Notes under the pieces: generated by a model
Told to the model about the DNA's origin: nothing
The model's input: the letters and a program-made list of their open reading frames with translations, nothing else
Database searches by the model: none
Shown: positions 21,833 through 31,478 of the stretch, one piece after another
How the letters are laid out: each line of letters begins with the position of its first letter
Numbering within the stretch: the stretch's first letter is position 1
NCBI RefSeq assembly: GCF_033958435.1
Contig: NC_134137.1
Location: forward strand, 109,316,501 to 109,380,500
Length of the DNA: 64,000 nt
Direction: 5' to 3'
Origin: Carettochelys insculpta
Taxonomy: Eukaryota; Chordata; Testudines; Carettochelyidae
Position numbers and translations under genes: made by a program

Positions 21833-22587
21833 CCACACATTACCCGGCCACCGGCTAACAGCACACCCGCGCCATCCGTGGGCCAGGAGAGCCCCGCACC
21901 ATCCCCCATCCCGGAGAGCCCGTCTGCAGCCGTTGGAGGTGTCTGGACTCCACCCCAGGCAGCGTGCCATCGGGCCCGTGGCCGGAGGGCCCCCCACCAG
22001 GCTGAGGAAGACCCAGCCACCCAGTGCCAGGCCGAGGTGGCCGAAGAGCACCTCCAGCTTGCCCGGGCTGACATGGAGTGGCGGAGGGCGGCATGGGATA
22101 GACTGCTGGCCACCCTTGAGGGCATTGGCCACGCTGTGCGGGAGCACATGGCCACTGTGGCCCACCTCCTGGCCCCCCCTCCGGCATCTCCTCCTGCTGG
22201 CCCTGCACCCTCCGCCCCCACTGAGCCTGCCCCCTCCGCCCCCACCCGGCCCACGCGCCAGCAATATTTGTTGGTGCTACTGGCACACTCCCCCGCACCT
22301 CCAGGGACCCCGCACCCGGGGGGGTCAGGGATTCCAGGGGCCAACAGGGTTCGTGGCCCACCACCCCTGCCCCAGAATGAGCGCCTTGCCCCCCTCCAAG
22401 TTAGGTTTCCCTTGTACATATTTTTACGAACACCCAGTTATATAAACATTTCTTTATTATTCACCACTCTGTGCTGTGCTCCTCAGTGGCTGGTGTGGGG
22501 TGGATGTGCGGGTGCGGTGCTGGTGGGGGTGGAGGTGGCAGGGATGGTGGGTGATGGATGTGCATGGGATGTGGGCGTGCATGTGGG

Positions 22588-24022
22588 TCAGAGGTTGTCA
22601 TCAGCAAAGGCCTGCCTGAGGGCCTCCTGAACACGGTGGCCGTCCTGGTGGGCCTGGCTGATGAGGGTGGCACCCAGCTGCTCATAGACAGCACCAGCCG
22701 GAGGGCCCCCCCCACCAGGGACATAGGCATCCCCCTTTCCCTCCACAATGTTGTGGAGGATGCAACAGGTGCCCACCACCTGGGACACGTTGGGGACCCC
22801 GACCTCCAGCCGTGTGAGGAGGCACCTCCATTGCCCCTTTAGACACCCGAAGGCCCGCTCCACAATGTTGCGGGCATGGTTGAGGCGCTCACTGAACGTC
22901 TCCCGTGTGGGGTCGAGGTGTCCCGTGTAGGGCCTCATGAGCCCCGGCTAGAGGGGGTACGCCGCATCTGCCACCATGCAGAGCGGCATGGTGGTGTCCT
23001 CCACCACGGGGATCTCCCTCTGGGGGACGAAGGTGCCAGCCGCCATGCAGCGGCAGAGGTCGGAGTTCTGGAAGACCCAGGCATCGTGGGTGTGGCCAGC
23101 CCAGCCCACATAGAGGTTGGTGAACCAGCCCCTTGCATCCACCAGGGCCTGCAGAGCCACCAAATGGTAGCCCTTTTGGTTGATGTACTGGCCGGTGCTG
23201 TGTGGCAGGGCGCGGATGGGGATGTGTGCGCAATCCAAAGCGCAGATGCAGTTCAGGAAGCCCAGGTCCAGGAAGCCAGCGACTGTGTTGTCCACTTCCC
23301 CCAGGCAGACAACCCTATGGAGCAGCATCACTTTGATGGCCCTGACGACCTGCAGAGGGGGAGGGGGACACATGCTGTAGTGTGGGTGTGGTGGCCACCG
23401 CCTTCCACCTTGGGCCCCTTCTGCCCCCCTCCCATCCGGCCCCTGGCCCATGCAGCCCCCTCCCATCTGGCCCCTGCCCCATCTGACCCCTTGGAGGGGA
23501 GGGTTCCCCTTGCCCCGCCCCCCTGCACACCTGGCCCCACATTACCTCCATAAGTACAGCCCTGATGGTGGCCTTGCCCACCCCGAACTGCTGTCCCATG
23601 GAGCAATAGGAGTCCGGGCTGGCCAGCTTCCATATGGCAATTGCGACCCATTTCTCCAGGGTGAGGGCTGGCTGCATGCAGTGTTGTGGTGCCGGAGTGC
23701 AGGGTCGAGCCAGTGGCAGATCTCGTTGAAGGTCTGCCTCAACACGTGGAAGTTCCGCAGCCACCTTTCCTCGCCCCACTCCTCTAGCACCACGCGCTCC
23801 CACCAGTCGGTGCTGCTGGAGTGGGTTCAGAAGCGTCAGGGCACCCCAGGGGGGTGCCTGGCAGTGCCCTGGTGGGGGGAGTCCTGTGGCCCTGGGGGCA
23901 CCATGCAGCCACCTGATGAGCTCGGGTGCAGCAGTGGCGAGGGTGCACAGCACTGCCAGCAGAGCGTCCATGATGAGGGCGTCCTCCTGTAGGAGCTGTT
24001 GCTGGGCCTCCATGGAGGGCAC
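22588..24022 (-). pseudogene. Harbinger DDE transposase gene, with intron and inactivating changes
   Basis: The transposase that cuts and moves the element. The start at 24022 gives 'MPSMEAQQQLLQEDALIMDA'. A helix-turn-helix-like part (EKWVAIAIWKLASPDSYCSM) lies near 23645. Between about 23815 and 23665 the coding frame moves to a second frame and back, so two indels are needed. A GT-AG intron spans 23350-23545 (phase 0). The DDE core then reads 'LNCICALDCAHIPI' (Asp at 23233-23235), 'GHTHDAWVFQNSDL' (Asp at 23083-23085) and 'ARNIVERAFGCLKGQ' (Glu at 22858-22860), so all three catalytic residues survive. One in-frame TAG at 22948-22950 splits the core. The C-terminus at 22588 looks natural. 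Confidence 0.88.
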
Positions 24023-24728
24023 AAGTGGGCTCTGCCAGGCTGGGACAGGCTGGGCAGCACTTGGCTCGTGTGGAGGGGAGGGCGGAGGGAGGGGCCCTTT
24101 AAAGGAGGCAGCTGGCTGCGGCCCCGGAAGGGCTTGTCAGCCATGGGACCCCGTCTGCGGCGTTTTCTGCCTCCCTTCGTTTGAAAGAGGGCTTGGAGCC
24201 ATGTGGATGCTCTCTTTCAAAAGACCTCGACGGCACTTCAAAAGAGCAGGTCAGAACGCCGATCTGAAAAATGGCGGTGGGTGCTCTCTTTCAATGGCTG
24301 CTTTTTTGAAAGCTGAACTTCGATTTTTGCCCTTTTGAAAGGGTGCTTACATGTAGACACAGCTTAAATGTACAGATCGGGGAATAAACAACATAGCCGT
24401 ATTTAAAGAACCAAATGGGAGGCGGTGACTTTGGAAAGAATTTGTGGGCTGTAGTGGATGGTTAACTGAACGTGAATGCCTAGTCTGGTGCTGAGGCAAG
24501 AAATGCTAATGCTGTCTTGGGAGCATAAGCAGAAATCTCAGGTAGAGGAAGTGAGGTTATACTAGCCCTGCATTTGGGAATGGCGTGGCAGATGCTGGAA
24601 TCCTTTTTACTATTCTGGTGGGCACAATTTAAGAGAGATTTGATAAACTGAAGAGGACTCAGAGAAGAAGCACAAGAACGATTAAAAGGGCTGAAAGCAT
24701 ACCTTAAAGTGATCAAATCTAATAGTGT

Positions 24729-25806
24729 GTAACCCTTCTATTAATGCCAGGTGCCTGCCAGAAGGTCCGGGTTCAGCTCCTAGGGGTTTTCTGTGAATGA
24801 TGCAACCAACTGGCTCAAGCCCCCACCCAGTGACCTGGGACAATCTCACCCCAATTGGTGGGTGCCTGTAAGGCAGTTCTTCACCTCTCGCAAGCACAGA
24901 GTCTAAGACAGAAACAGCTTGTTTAATAACAGTAAGCTAATCCAAGTTTACACAGTGACATATGCAATATATCTAAACAAAGGAGAGATAAACCCCTTTA
25001 ACAAAGTACCATTCCCATACTTTATAGAACCCAGTCTCTTGCTAAGGGCTCTTTGCCTTTACACCACACACACTTACAGGGTATATCTCTCACGGTGCAG
25101 TCCAAGACCCAGAGTCCACAGACACCTCTCCATGGCACTGCTAGCTGTCCACTTGTCTGCAGCTTCCCACTGACTGCTACCTGCTGGCTACTTGCTGCTT
25201 CTCCTACTAGCCATCCACCAGTCGCACCATCCGTCCACCTGCTGCTCCTCCTACTCACCACCCACCAGTTGCACTGTCTGCTATGGGTTTGGCCTGACGC
25301 AAAAGCCTGTGATTTCAGTTGTTAACATCTACCAAAACAGAGCCTCATAAAAGAATACAAACACTATTATCCAGCTCTATCTTTTAACAGGTAGGGAGAA
25401 CTAGTCAAACCAGGCTTATAGCTACATGGCTAAAACTTAGACTGCACGCACGCACGCACATCTGTCCCCCTCCTACCTCATAATGCCTTAGAACAGGGGA
25501 GCTCTGTGCCATCCATGTCTTATGCACTTATGATGACTGCCCTGTCCCCCACAACTACTTCAAGCATTGGTGAGGTTTCACAATTTTTATACTGAGTGTT
25601 AGCATAAATTGTGATTTTACAACAATGTGTTTACAATAAACAAAATTCCATTGCTTCCTTGCTACCCATCAGGCTTTGTTTGCAAGGTATCACATATGCA
25701 CACCTTTGCATTCTCATGCAAATGATGTCTGGGAGACACATTCCTTCCCAGACACATTCCTCCCAGCCTTCAGCAGCATTGAGTTCCTGCTGGCACATTC
25801 CTTACA
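24729..25806 (-). mobile_element. Minus-strand LTR-like insertion in CR1
   Basis: CR1 is recognisable up to about 24728 and resumes at 'caatctctttatcttaacaagg' near 25807. The insert starts TGTGTAACCC or TGTAACCC on plus, so on minus it ends GGGTTACA. Its wording (gcaccc-accaattgggg-tgagattgtccc on minus) is that of a repeat-family LTR. A (CACG) run lies at 25441-25458. I found no convincing target duplication, so the exact borders are uncertain. It contains no coding domain. Confidence 0.5.
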
Positions 25807-26223
25807 GGTACAATCTCTTTATCTTAACAAGGAGATGGTTATAGGCTAACTTGATTATAACAATTAGTATCTGGACCGGGAACAAGTATTTAATAAATAA
25901 TAGACTCTTCAACCTAGGAGAGATGTGTGGATTTGAAAGTTGAAACTAGGCAAACTCAAAGACTGAAAATAATGCATACATTTTAATGTTGAGAATAATT
26001 AACCATGGGAACAATTTAGTAAGGATTATGGTGGATTCTTTGTCACTAACAAATTTAAAATTGAGTCGATTTTTTTCCAAAAATATCTGCTCTTGGAATT
26101 ATCTTGGGGAAGTTTTATGGTCTGTGTTATACAGGAAGTCAAAGTAGATGATCACAGTGGTCTTCTCTGTCCTTAGAATCTATGGAAAACCTACATCACA
26201 CTTGAAATGCTTCAAAAGATAGT

Positions 26224-26561
26224 CCCTGTGTCTACACGAGCCCCTTCCCTTCGAAAGGGGCATGTTAATGAGTGGGTTCGAAAGATGCTAATGAGGCGCT
26301 GTAATGAACATGCAGCACCTTATTAGCATAATGGCAGCTGCAACGATTCAAAAGTGCGGCTTTTCGAATCGCACACTGCTCATGGAGATGGGACCTTCTG
26401 AAAGGACCTCCCCCAGTTTTCAAAAACCCTTCTTTGAATAGCCGCAGCCACTATTATGCTAATGAGGTGCTGCATATTCACTGCAGTGCCTCATTAGCAT
26501 CTTTTGAACCTGCTCATTAACATGCCCCTTTTGAAAGGAAGGGGCTCGTTTAGACCCAGCC
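26224..26561. mobile_element. Palindromic MITE (338 bp) with AGT duplication
   Basis: The left end CCCTGTGTCTACACGAGC and the right end (reverse complement GGCTGGGTCTAAACGAGC) match over long arms that continue through 'cccttcc..gaaaggggcatg' and 'ttaatgag'. AGT flanks both sides (26221-26223, 26562-26564). The interior repeats 'gctaatgaggygctg' and 'gcctcattagcat'. It belongs with 35535-35953 and 43074-43504. It is non-coding, and the RNA would fold into a long hairpin. Confidence 0.8.
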
Positions 26562-26564
26562 AGT

Positions 26565-26915
26565 GTGTTTTTCAAAATCTGCTCCCTGAACGGGCAGAGT
26601 TGGAGCCAGTGTTAACATTTGGAAAATCCTCCTCCTCTGAAAATAGGAAAATGAAGAGCTCAGTTCTCTTATTTTGATCAGAATCTGCAGAACTGGCTGC
26701 TGAAAGGTGGGCACCTAAATTCAAATTTGGACATTCTGATGAGGTGTACAAACCTCACTCTGAACAACAAGAGGTTAAGGGATTATTTTGGACTCAGCCA
26801 GCTCTGCCCAACCTCCTGCTGCCCACATGCAGCAAATGTTCCATTGTTGGAGGTATTAAAAGTCTATCTCATTCAGGTGGCAGAGCAGTAGGTGAGCAGA
26901 CCTGCAGCCCACAGC
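26565..26915. other. No recognised feature
   Basis: Non-coding lead-in to the next CR1 copy. The 79-codon plus frame that starts at 26744 enters CR1 coding only in its last third. Confidence 0.35.
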
Positions 26916-28625
26916 TCCAGCAAAGAGAGAAGGAAGCCTTATTGAAGGCACAGGAACAAACCATCCCGATGCGCAGTAAGTAAAGTGAATATGGTAGGCA
27001 ACCAGCTTGGCTTATCAGGAAAATCCTTGGTGAGCTTAAACTAAAAAAGGGAGCATATGAGATGTGGAAACTTGGATAGATGACTTAAGGAGGAGTATAA
27101 ATATATTGCTGGAGAATGCAGGGGAGTAATCAGGAAGGTGAAAGCACAATTGGAACTCCAGCTAGTAAGGGATGTGAAGGGTAACAAGAAGGGTTTTTAC
27201 AAACATGTTAGCAATAAGAGGGTGATCAGGGAGGGTGTGGAGCCATTTACTGGATGAGGGAGGTAACCTGGTGACAGATGATGTGAGAAAAGCTGAAGTA
27301 TTCAATTGTTTTTTTGCCCCTGTCAGCTCCCAGACTATTGCATTAGGCAATGCAGTATGGGAAGGAGGTTGGCAGCCCTCAGTGGGGAAAGAACAGGTTA
27401 AGGGCTATTTAGAAAAGCTAGACATACACATATCCATGGGTTCAGATTTTCTGCATCCAAGGATACTGAGGGAATTGGCAAATGTCATTGCAGGGCCTTT
27501 GGCCATTATCTTTGAAAACTCGTGGAGACCAGAAGAGGTCCTGGATGACTGGAAAGAGGCAAATATAGTGTCCATCTTTAAAACAGGAAAGAAGTACAAT
27601 GCAGGGAACTATAGAGTGGTTAGTCTTACCACAGCCCCAGGAAAAGTCATGGAGGTGATCCTCAAGGAATCCATTTTGAACCACTGGAGGAGGGGAAAGT
27701 GATCAAGAGTAGTCAACATGGATTCACCAAGGGCAAGTCATGCCTGACCAATCTGATTAGATTGTATGATGAGGTAACTGGCTCTGTGGACATTTGGAAG
27801 TCTCTGGATGTGGTGTACCTTGACTTTAGCAAAGCTTTAGATACAGTTTCCCATAATATTCTTGCCTATAAGTTAAGGAAATATGGATTGGATAAGTGGA
27901 CTATAAGATAGACAGAAAGCTGGCTAGATGGTTGGGCCCAACAGGTGGCAATCAATGGCTCAATGTCTGGCTGTTATTTGGTTTCAAGTACAGTGAAGTA
28001 CTGGTCCCAAGGATCAGTTCTAGGGCCGGTACTGTTCAACATCTTTATTAATGACCTGGATGAGGGGATGGATTGCACCCTCAGCAAATTTATGGATGAC
28101 ACTAAGCTAGGGGGACAGGTAGATAGGTTGAAGGGTGGGGATGGGGTCCAGAGTGACCTAGACAGATTGGATGATTGGGCCAAAAGTAACCTGCTGAGGT
28201 TCAACAAGGACAAGTGCAGAGTCCTGCACTTGGGACAGAAATATCCCAAGCATTGTTACAGGCTGGGAATCAACTGATTAAGTAGCAGTGCAACAGAAAA
28301 GGACCTGGGGATTACCATGGATGAGAGGCTGGATCTTAGTCAATAGTGTGCCCTTGTAGCCAAGAAGGCTAATAGCATTTTAGGGTGCATTAGGAGGAGC
28401 ATTTCCAGAAGATCTACAGAAGCTTTTATTTCCCTCTTTTCAGTGCTGGTGAGGCCACATCTGGAGTATTGCATCCAGTTCTGAGCCCCTCCAGTATAGA
28501 AAGGACATGGATGCATTGGAGCAGATCCAGCAGAAGGCAATGAAAATGGTTAAGGGGCTGGAGCACATGTCCTATGAGGAGAGGCTGAGGGATTTGGGCT
28601 TACTTAGTTTGCAGAAGAGTATTCT
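26916..28625 (+). pseudogene. CR1 LINE ORF2 remnant (RT domain, endonuclease missing)
   Basis: A 5'-truncated CR1 copy. 'LKAQEQTIPMRSK' near 26945 marks the endonuclease-RT spacer. The RT starts at 27235 ('FENSWRPEEVLDDWKEANIV', about 27512-27571). A frameshift near 27700 moves coding to the frame of 27699-27911 (motif A 'YLDFSKALDTVSHNI', about 27816-27860). A TAG at 27909-27911 interrupts it and the same frame continues from 27945 ('[19 protein letters not shown]'). The catalytic box reads FMDD (28089-28100) where CR1 normally has FADD. After a stop near 28277, 'VRPHLEYCIQF' near 28450 is the conserved C-terminal part. The copy stops near 28625 without the usual CR1 3' end, so it is truncated at both sides. 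Confidence 0.9.
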
Positions 28626-29143
28626 GACTGTATTCTCAAAGTTAGCAGAAAGAGGATAGAAAAGTCTAGGAAAAAAGATTTTTGACTATTGAAAATAATA
28701 CAGGGACCCTCAAAAGCATGAAAAAAGAAAAGATAGGAAAGTTTTTCAGAAAAGACAGTTGGAGATGGGGATAGTCTTTGGCTTTCCAGTGCACTATAAG
28801 GCTTCTGTGCAAGGACTTCACAGTTTCCTTCTCTAGATTATTTAAATTTCCAAGGAAATACTGAAGACAATACTGCATTTGTTTCTTATTCCAGATGGAG
28901 AAACCTGAAGGAAAAAAAGAGAAAGGGTAACAGGATTGTAGTCAGACAGGCCCAATCATTTGTTGTTGTCTCATCTCAAGAGTGTCATGGGATTAGGACT
29001 AGAAACACCCACTCACGGAATGAGAATGTTGCAGGGACATATGACGGTGGCTTTGTAAACGTAAAATCATTAGCAATGTCCTGGATGAAAATAAATATTC
29101 GTGTTCTTTTGGGCTATAGTGGTGTAAGGATTTTGATGACTTA
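28626..29143. other. No recognised feature
   Basis: AT-rich non-coding sequence with nothing visible beyond short chance frames. Confidence 0.35.
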
Positions 29144-29552
29144 GACCACGTCTACACTACAGAGTTATTTCAAGGTAACAGCAGTTATTTCAAAATAACC
29201 TTCTAGCATCTACACTACGCACATGTTATTTCAAAATAAATTTGAAACAGCAGGTGCATTATTTTGAAATCAGTAACCCTCATTTCTGGAGAAATATCAC
29301 CTTTCTCAAAACTCATATTGAAATAGGTGCTGTTAAGACCCGGAATAGCACTATTTCAATATAAGCCATAATGGAGTCCAACTGCACTGTTTGAAATAGC
29401 ACGATGTGTCTGGAAATGCAATTCCGAACTAGCTGGTGCTATTTCAAACTGCAGCATTTGTGTGTAGCTGTGTTATTTTAAAATCACATATTTCAAAATA
29501 GCTGTTTAGAAAGACCTTATTTCGCAATACCTTTGTAGAGTATGAGTGACAT
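29144..29552. mobile_element. MITE with TTATTTC/GAAATAA interior
   Basis: The left end GACCACGTCTACACTACAGAG faces a degraded right end (reverse complement GTCACTCATACTCTACAAAG). The interior repeats 'ttatttcaaaataac' in both orientations, so most of the element is self-complementary. It fits the TGTCTACAC-type superfamily, although the right terminus is eroded and the target duplication is uncertain. Confidence 0.65.
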
Positions 29553-29910
29553 TCTTTTCTCACTGAGCATCAGATACATCTTCAATGGGCTGCCATGCTA
29601 TACTGCTCAAAATTTATAGCTGCTGCCAAAGCTGGTGGGAACATTGCACGCTGGCTATATTTTTACTTGAATTTGAGGTGCCATGGGTGACAAAAGCAGT
29701 TTATCTTTCATTATGTTATTTATGCAGAGAGATGCAGTATAGAAACTTGCCTCAGCTGTTTCTGTACCAGATAAAGTCAAGAAAGATTTAGCAGATGTGG
29801 CATTCTTTTTGTGCGGTAAGCCAAGCGAAAATGTAGGGCAGGTGTAGGTAATAGGGTACAAGGATGAATATTATGGGCGTATTGGAGCATCACTCAAAGA
29901 GAGCATTGGT
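29553..29910. other. No recognised feature
   Basis: Short chance ORFs only. No repeat recognised. Confidence 0.35.
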
Positions 29911-29914
29911 TAGG

Positions 29915-30060
29915 TTTCTATTCCCAGTCTTGACACTGACTCAGTGTATGACTTCAGTCTATCACTCTGCCTCAGTTTGCAGACCTGAAATACAGAGCTA
30001 AATATACCTGTCACCCTCTTTGAAGCTCTTCAAGACCTACAAACAATAAGTGAAATGTTT
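29915..30060 (+). mobile_element. MIR-like SINE fragment
   Basis: 'ttcccagtcttgacactgactc', 'ctctgcctcagtttgcagacctgaaat' and 'acaaacaataagtgaaatg' follow the order of the MIR family core and tail (…ctctgtgcctcagtttccccatctgtaaaatg…). It is degraded. MIR-type SINEs are ancient amniote repeats, so this is one of the oldest recognisable insertions here. Confidence 0.5.
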
Positions 30061-30289
30061 TAATTATGTATTACCTACATGCAGTTTAGAAAGTTATTGC
30101 AACTGAGTATGAGTAATGGAAATATTGTTCTGAAAGGTCTATGGGCTAAACAAAGCTAAAAAGGCCATTTCACCAACCTCATTAATTTCATGTCAGGCAC
30201 ACCTCAGGGTATTGTACTTCCCAAAGCATTGATTCTGTTGTAAAATGAAATTATTATTGACCAGTCATTCTATGCAACTACCGGCACTG
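30061..30289. other. No recognised feature
   Basis: Short non-coding stretch between the MIR-like fragment and the GC-rich island. Confidence 0.35.
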
Positions 30290-30409
30290 TAACACGTCCA
30301 AAGACGCCCAGCCCCTTGGCCTAGGGCGGGCGGCAGCAAAAGGGGTTAGAGCACCAGCCTGTACTCAGTTCGGGTGGTCAGCGGCTCACCGCTACAACAC
30401 CATACAGGC

Positions 30410-30666
30410 CCCAGCCCTCAACCTGGGGCGGGGCCGCAGTTCACAAGAGTAATATAGTTCTGGGCCCAGCCCTCAGTCCAGGGCAGGGCAGCAGTCCCCA
30501 AGTACTAGCACAGTTCTGGGCCCAGCCCTCAGTTTGGGGCGGGGCAGAAACACAAGGTTTAAACACAAGCCCAGCCCCAGTTTGGGGCGGGGCAGCAACA
30601 CAAGGTGTAACCACAGGCCCAGCCCTCAGTTTGGGGCGGGGCAACAACCCAAGGTTTTAAGTGCAG
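30410..30666. repeat. GC-rich minisatellite, five units of 48-56 bp
   Basis: Units each begin CCCAGCCCTCAGTTTGGGGCGGGGCAG with small changes and end near 'cacaagg...ccacagg'. They start at about 30410, 30465, 30521, 30570 and 30618. The array lies at the left side of a GC-rich island (30290-31480) surrounded by AT-rich DNA. The GGGGCGGGGC core resembles an Sp1 site, but repeat origin is the simpler reading. Confidence 0.75.
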
Positions 30667-31478
30667 GCCCAGCACAGGCTGGCCCTGTCAAGGAAGGGGG
30701 GTAGGGGGTCGCAGGCCCTCCCACTCCACTGCGACCCGGCCCGGGGCCCTGGGGGTTGCTCACACGCAACCCCAGCAGTGGGGATCCAGACCGCAACACA
30801 CTGCCATGGGTTCGTGAGCGTCGTTCCCCTGGCCCTTCCTACCTCACCCTCTGCTGGCGGAAGGTCCCAGTCCATCTGGTCGAGGGGTCCTCCTAGGTCG
30901 GTCTCCTCCGGGTCATCCACCCTCGGGGGCTCCGGCCAGTCGTCCATAACAATGTCGTTAGGGTAGTCAGGCGGCGGCAATACAGGAGACGCAAGGCGGT
31001 CCTGGGTCTGAGTGCTGTAAGGATCTGCTGGGACTCTGGGGCAGCCTGCTCCCGGGGCCTCTTCCAAGGCGGGGGGGTCTCCGCTGGCGGGAAGGTCCTG
31101 GTAGGTCTGGGAAGTCCGGGTAGTTTCCTTGGGGCATATGGACCCGGGATTGCGTGGAGCCTCTGGGGGCCTGCTCCTCCGGCCTGGCCGGGCGGCCGCA
31201 GGCCCTCTCCCTTTGGTTCCGAGGAGCTCGTGCAGGCACGTCCTCCCTGCCCGGAGGCCCAGGCCCGAATGGGTCCTGAGTCTCGCCTTTGGCTCTTCTA
31301 GCCCTTGGCCCCGCCCTCTGAGGGGCGGGCCTCTGGTCTCCTGACTCCGGCCCTGCCCACCAGGGCCTCTGCATAGCCTCCCCTGCCTCCAGGTCTGCAG
31401 GAGGCCATACTGACTCACTACAGGCACATTATAAGAAGACCACTGGGGTAGTAAAACCTCTGCATTCTCTGGCCTCAC
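30657..31478 (-). CDS. Unrecognised 273-codon ORF in a GC-rich island
   Basis: I do not recognise this ORF. The predicted product is Arg/Pro/Gly-rich in its N-terminal half and has an acidic stretch near residues 170-215 (DYPNDIVMDDWPEPPRVDDP, DLGGPLDQMDWDLPPAEGE). It lacks obvious domains, a signal peptide or membrane segments. It lies at the edge of a minisatellite and has overlapping ORFs on the other strand (30661-30966, 31129-31344) and in another minus frame (30967-31374), as GC-rich DNA often does. It may be part of a retroelement gag-like or accessory frame, or pure composition. Low confidence that it is a real gene. Confidence 0.2.
   Translation of the reverse strand: MRPENAEVLLPQWSSYNVPVVSQYGLLQTWRQGRLCRGPGGQGRSQETRGPPLRGRGQGLEEPKARLRTHSGLGLRAGRTCLHELLGTKGRGPAAARPGRRSRPPEAPRNPGSICPKETTRTSQTYQDLPASGDPPALEEAPGAGCPRVPADPYSTQTQDRLASPVLPPPDYPNDIVMDDWPEPPRVDDPEETDLGGPLDQMDWDLPPAEGEVGRARGTTLTNPWQCVAVWIPTAGVACEQPPGPRAGSQWSGRACDPLPPFLDRASLCWACT

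Larger units (their letters stand above)
19496..22450 (+). pseudogene. Harbinger SANT/Myb-like DNA-binding protein gene, frameshifted and split by an LTR
   Basis: The first frame (19496-20041) holds a Myb/SANT-like domain. Residues about 40-110 include 'SWMEQELRDLLGFWQDEEV', 'NAAVFGHLAMGL' and 'DQVRFKVKELCQGYARARDQ', the trihelix pattern of Harbinger accessory proteins, which help the transposase enter the nucleus and bind its ends. Near 19895-19915 coding shifts by one base to the frame of 19801-20577 (acidic run EEEEEEQ, then Pro-rich). An LTR at 20573 stops that frame. After the LTR the same frame resumes at 21839 with a helical 'EEHLQLARADMEWRRAAWD' segment, the C-terminal multimerisation-like region. 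The natural stop is uncertain. The open frame runs to 22630 but would then overlap the transposase gene. Confidence 0.8.
19115..24364. mobile_element. PIF/Harbinger DNA transposon, both genes present, TAA duplication
   Basis: Terminal inverted repeats start AGCTGTGTCTACACGTGCA on the left and, read inwards, AGCTGTGTCTACATGTAAGCA on the right. TAA flanks both ends (19112-19114, 24365-24367), the usual TWA target of Harbinger elements. Inside are a SANT/Myb-type gene on plus (19496 onward) and a DDE transposase gene on minus (24022-22588), the standard two-gene set, arranged convergently. A 1260-bp LTR sits inside the first gene, so the element itself is about 3.98 kb. Both genes carry inactivating changes. 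The element inserted into the CR1 copy. Confidence 0.9.
15490..26192 (+). mobile_element. One CR1 LINE copy broken by six insertions
   Basis: Removing the inserts leaves about 2.9 kb of CR1 in the correct order. Endonuclease-type sequence lies at 15490-16890, RT at about 17380-18045, the post-RT region at 18749-18830, 19089-19114 and 24365-24728, and the 3' end at about 25807-26192. The RT part keeps 'NFRPFSLTSLLGKIMERL' and 'IKNWLTERSQNVTV', and the catalytic FADD motif has decayed to YVGD near 18000-18011. The inserts are at 15818-15962, 16891-17299, 18046-18748, 18831-19088, 19115-24364 and 24729-25806. The copy is inactive, and every frame has stops and shifts. Confidence 0.8.

Noticed and set aside
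21719..22630. 303-codon plus ORF as an independent gene, with the 238-codon minus ORF opposite
   Set aside because: It starts inside the LTR and then enters the Harbinger SANT gene in frame. The end overlaps the transposase gene. The minus ORF is its GC-rich shadow.
22876..23553. 225-codon plus ORF
   Set aside because: It is antisense to the transposase DDE core, whose minus-strand frame has the conserved motifs.
19115..24364. Domesticated host HARBI1/NAIF1 pair
   Set aside because: TIRs and TAA duplication are present and both genes are broken, so this is a transposon and not a host gene.
30300..30660. CpG island promoter with Sp1 sites
   Set aside because: The GGGGCGGGGC boxes recur because of a 50-bp tandem repeat. 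No transcript start or gene is visible next to it.
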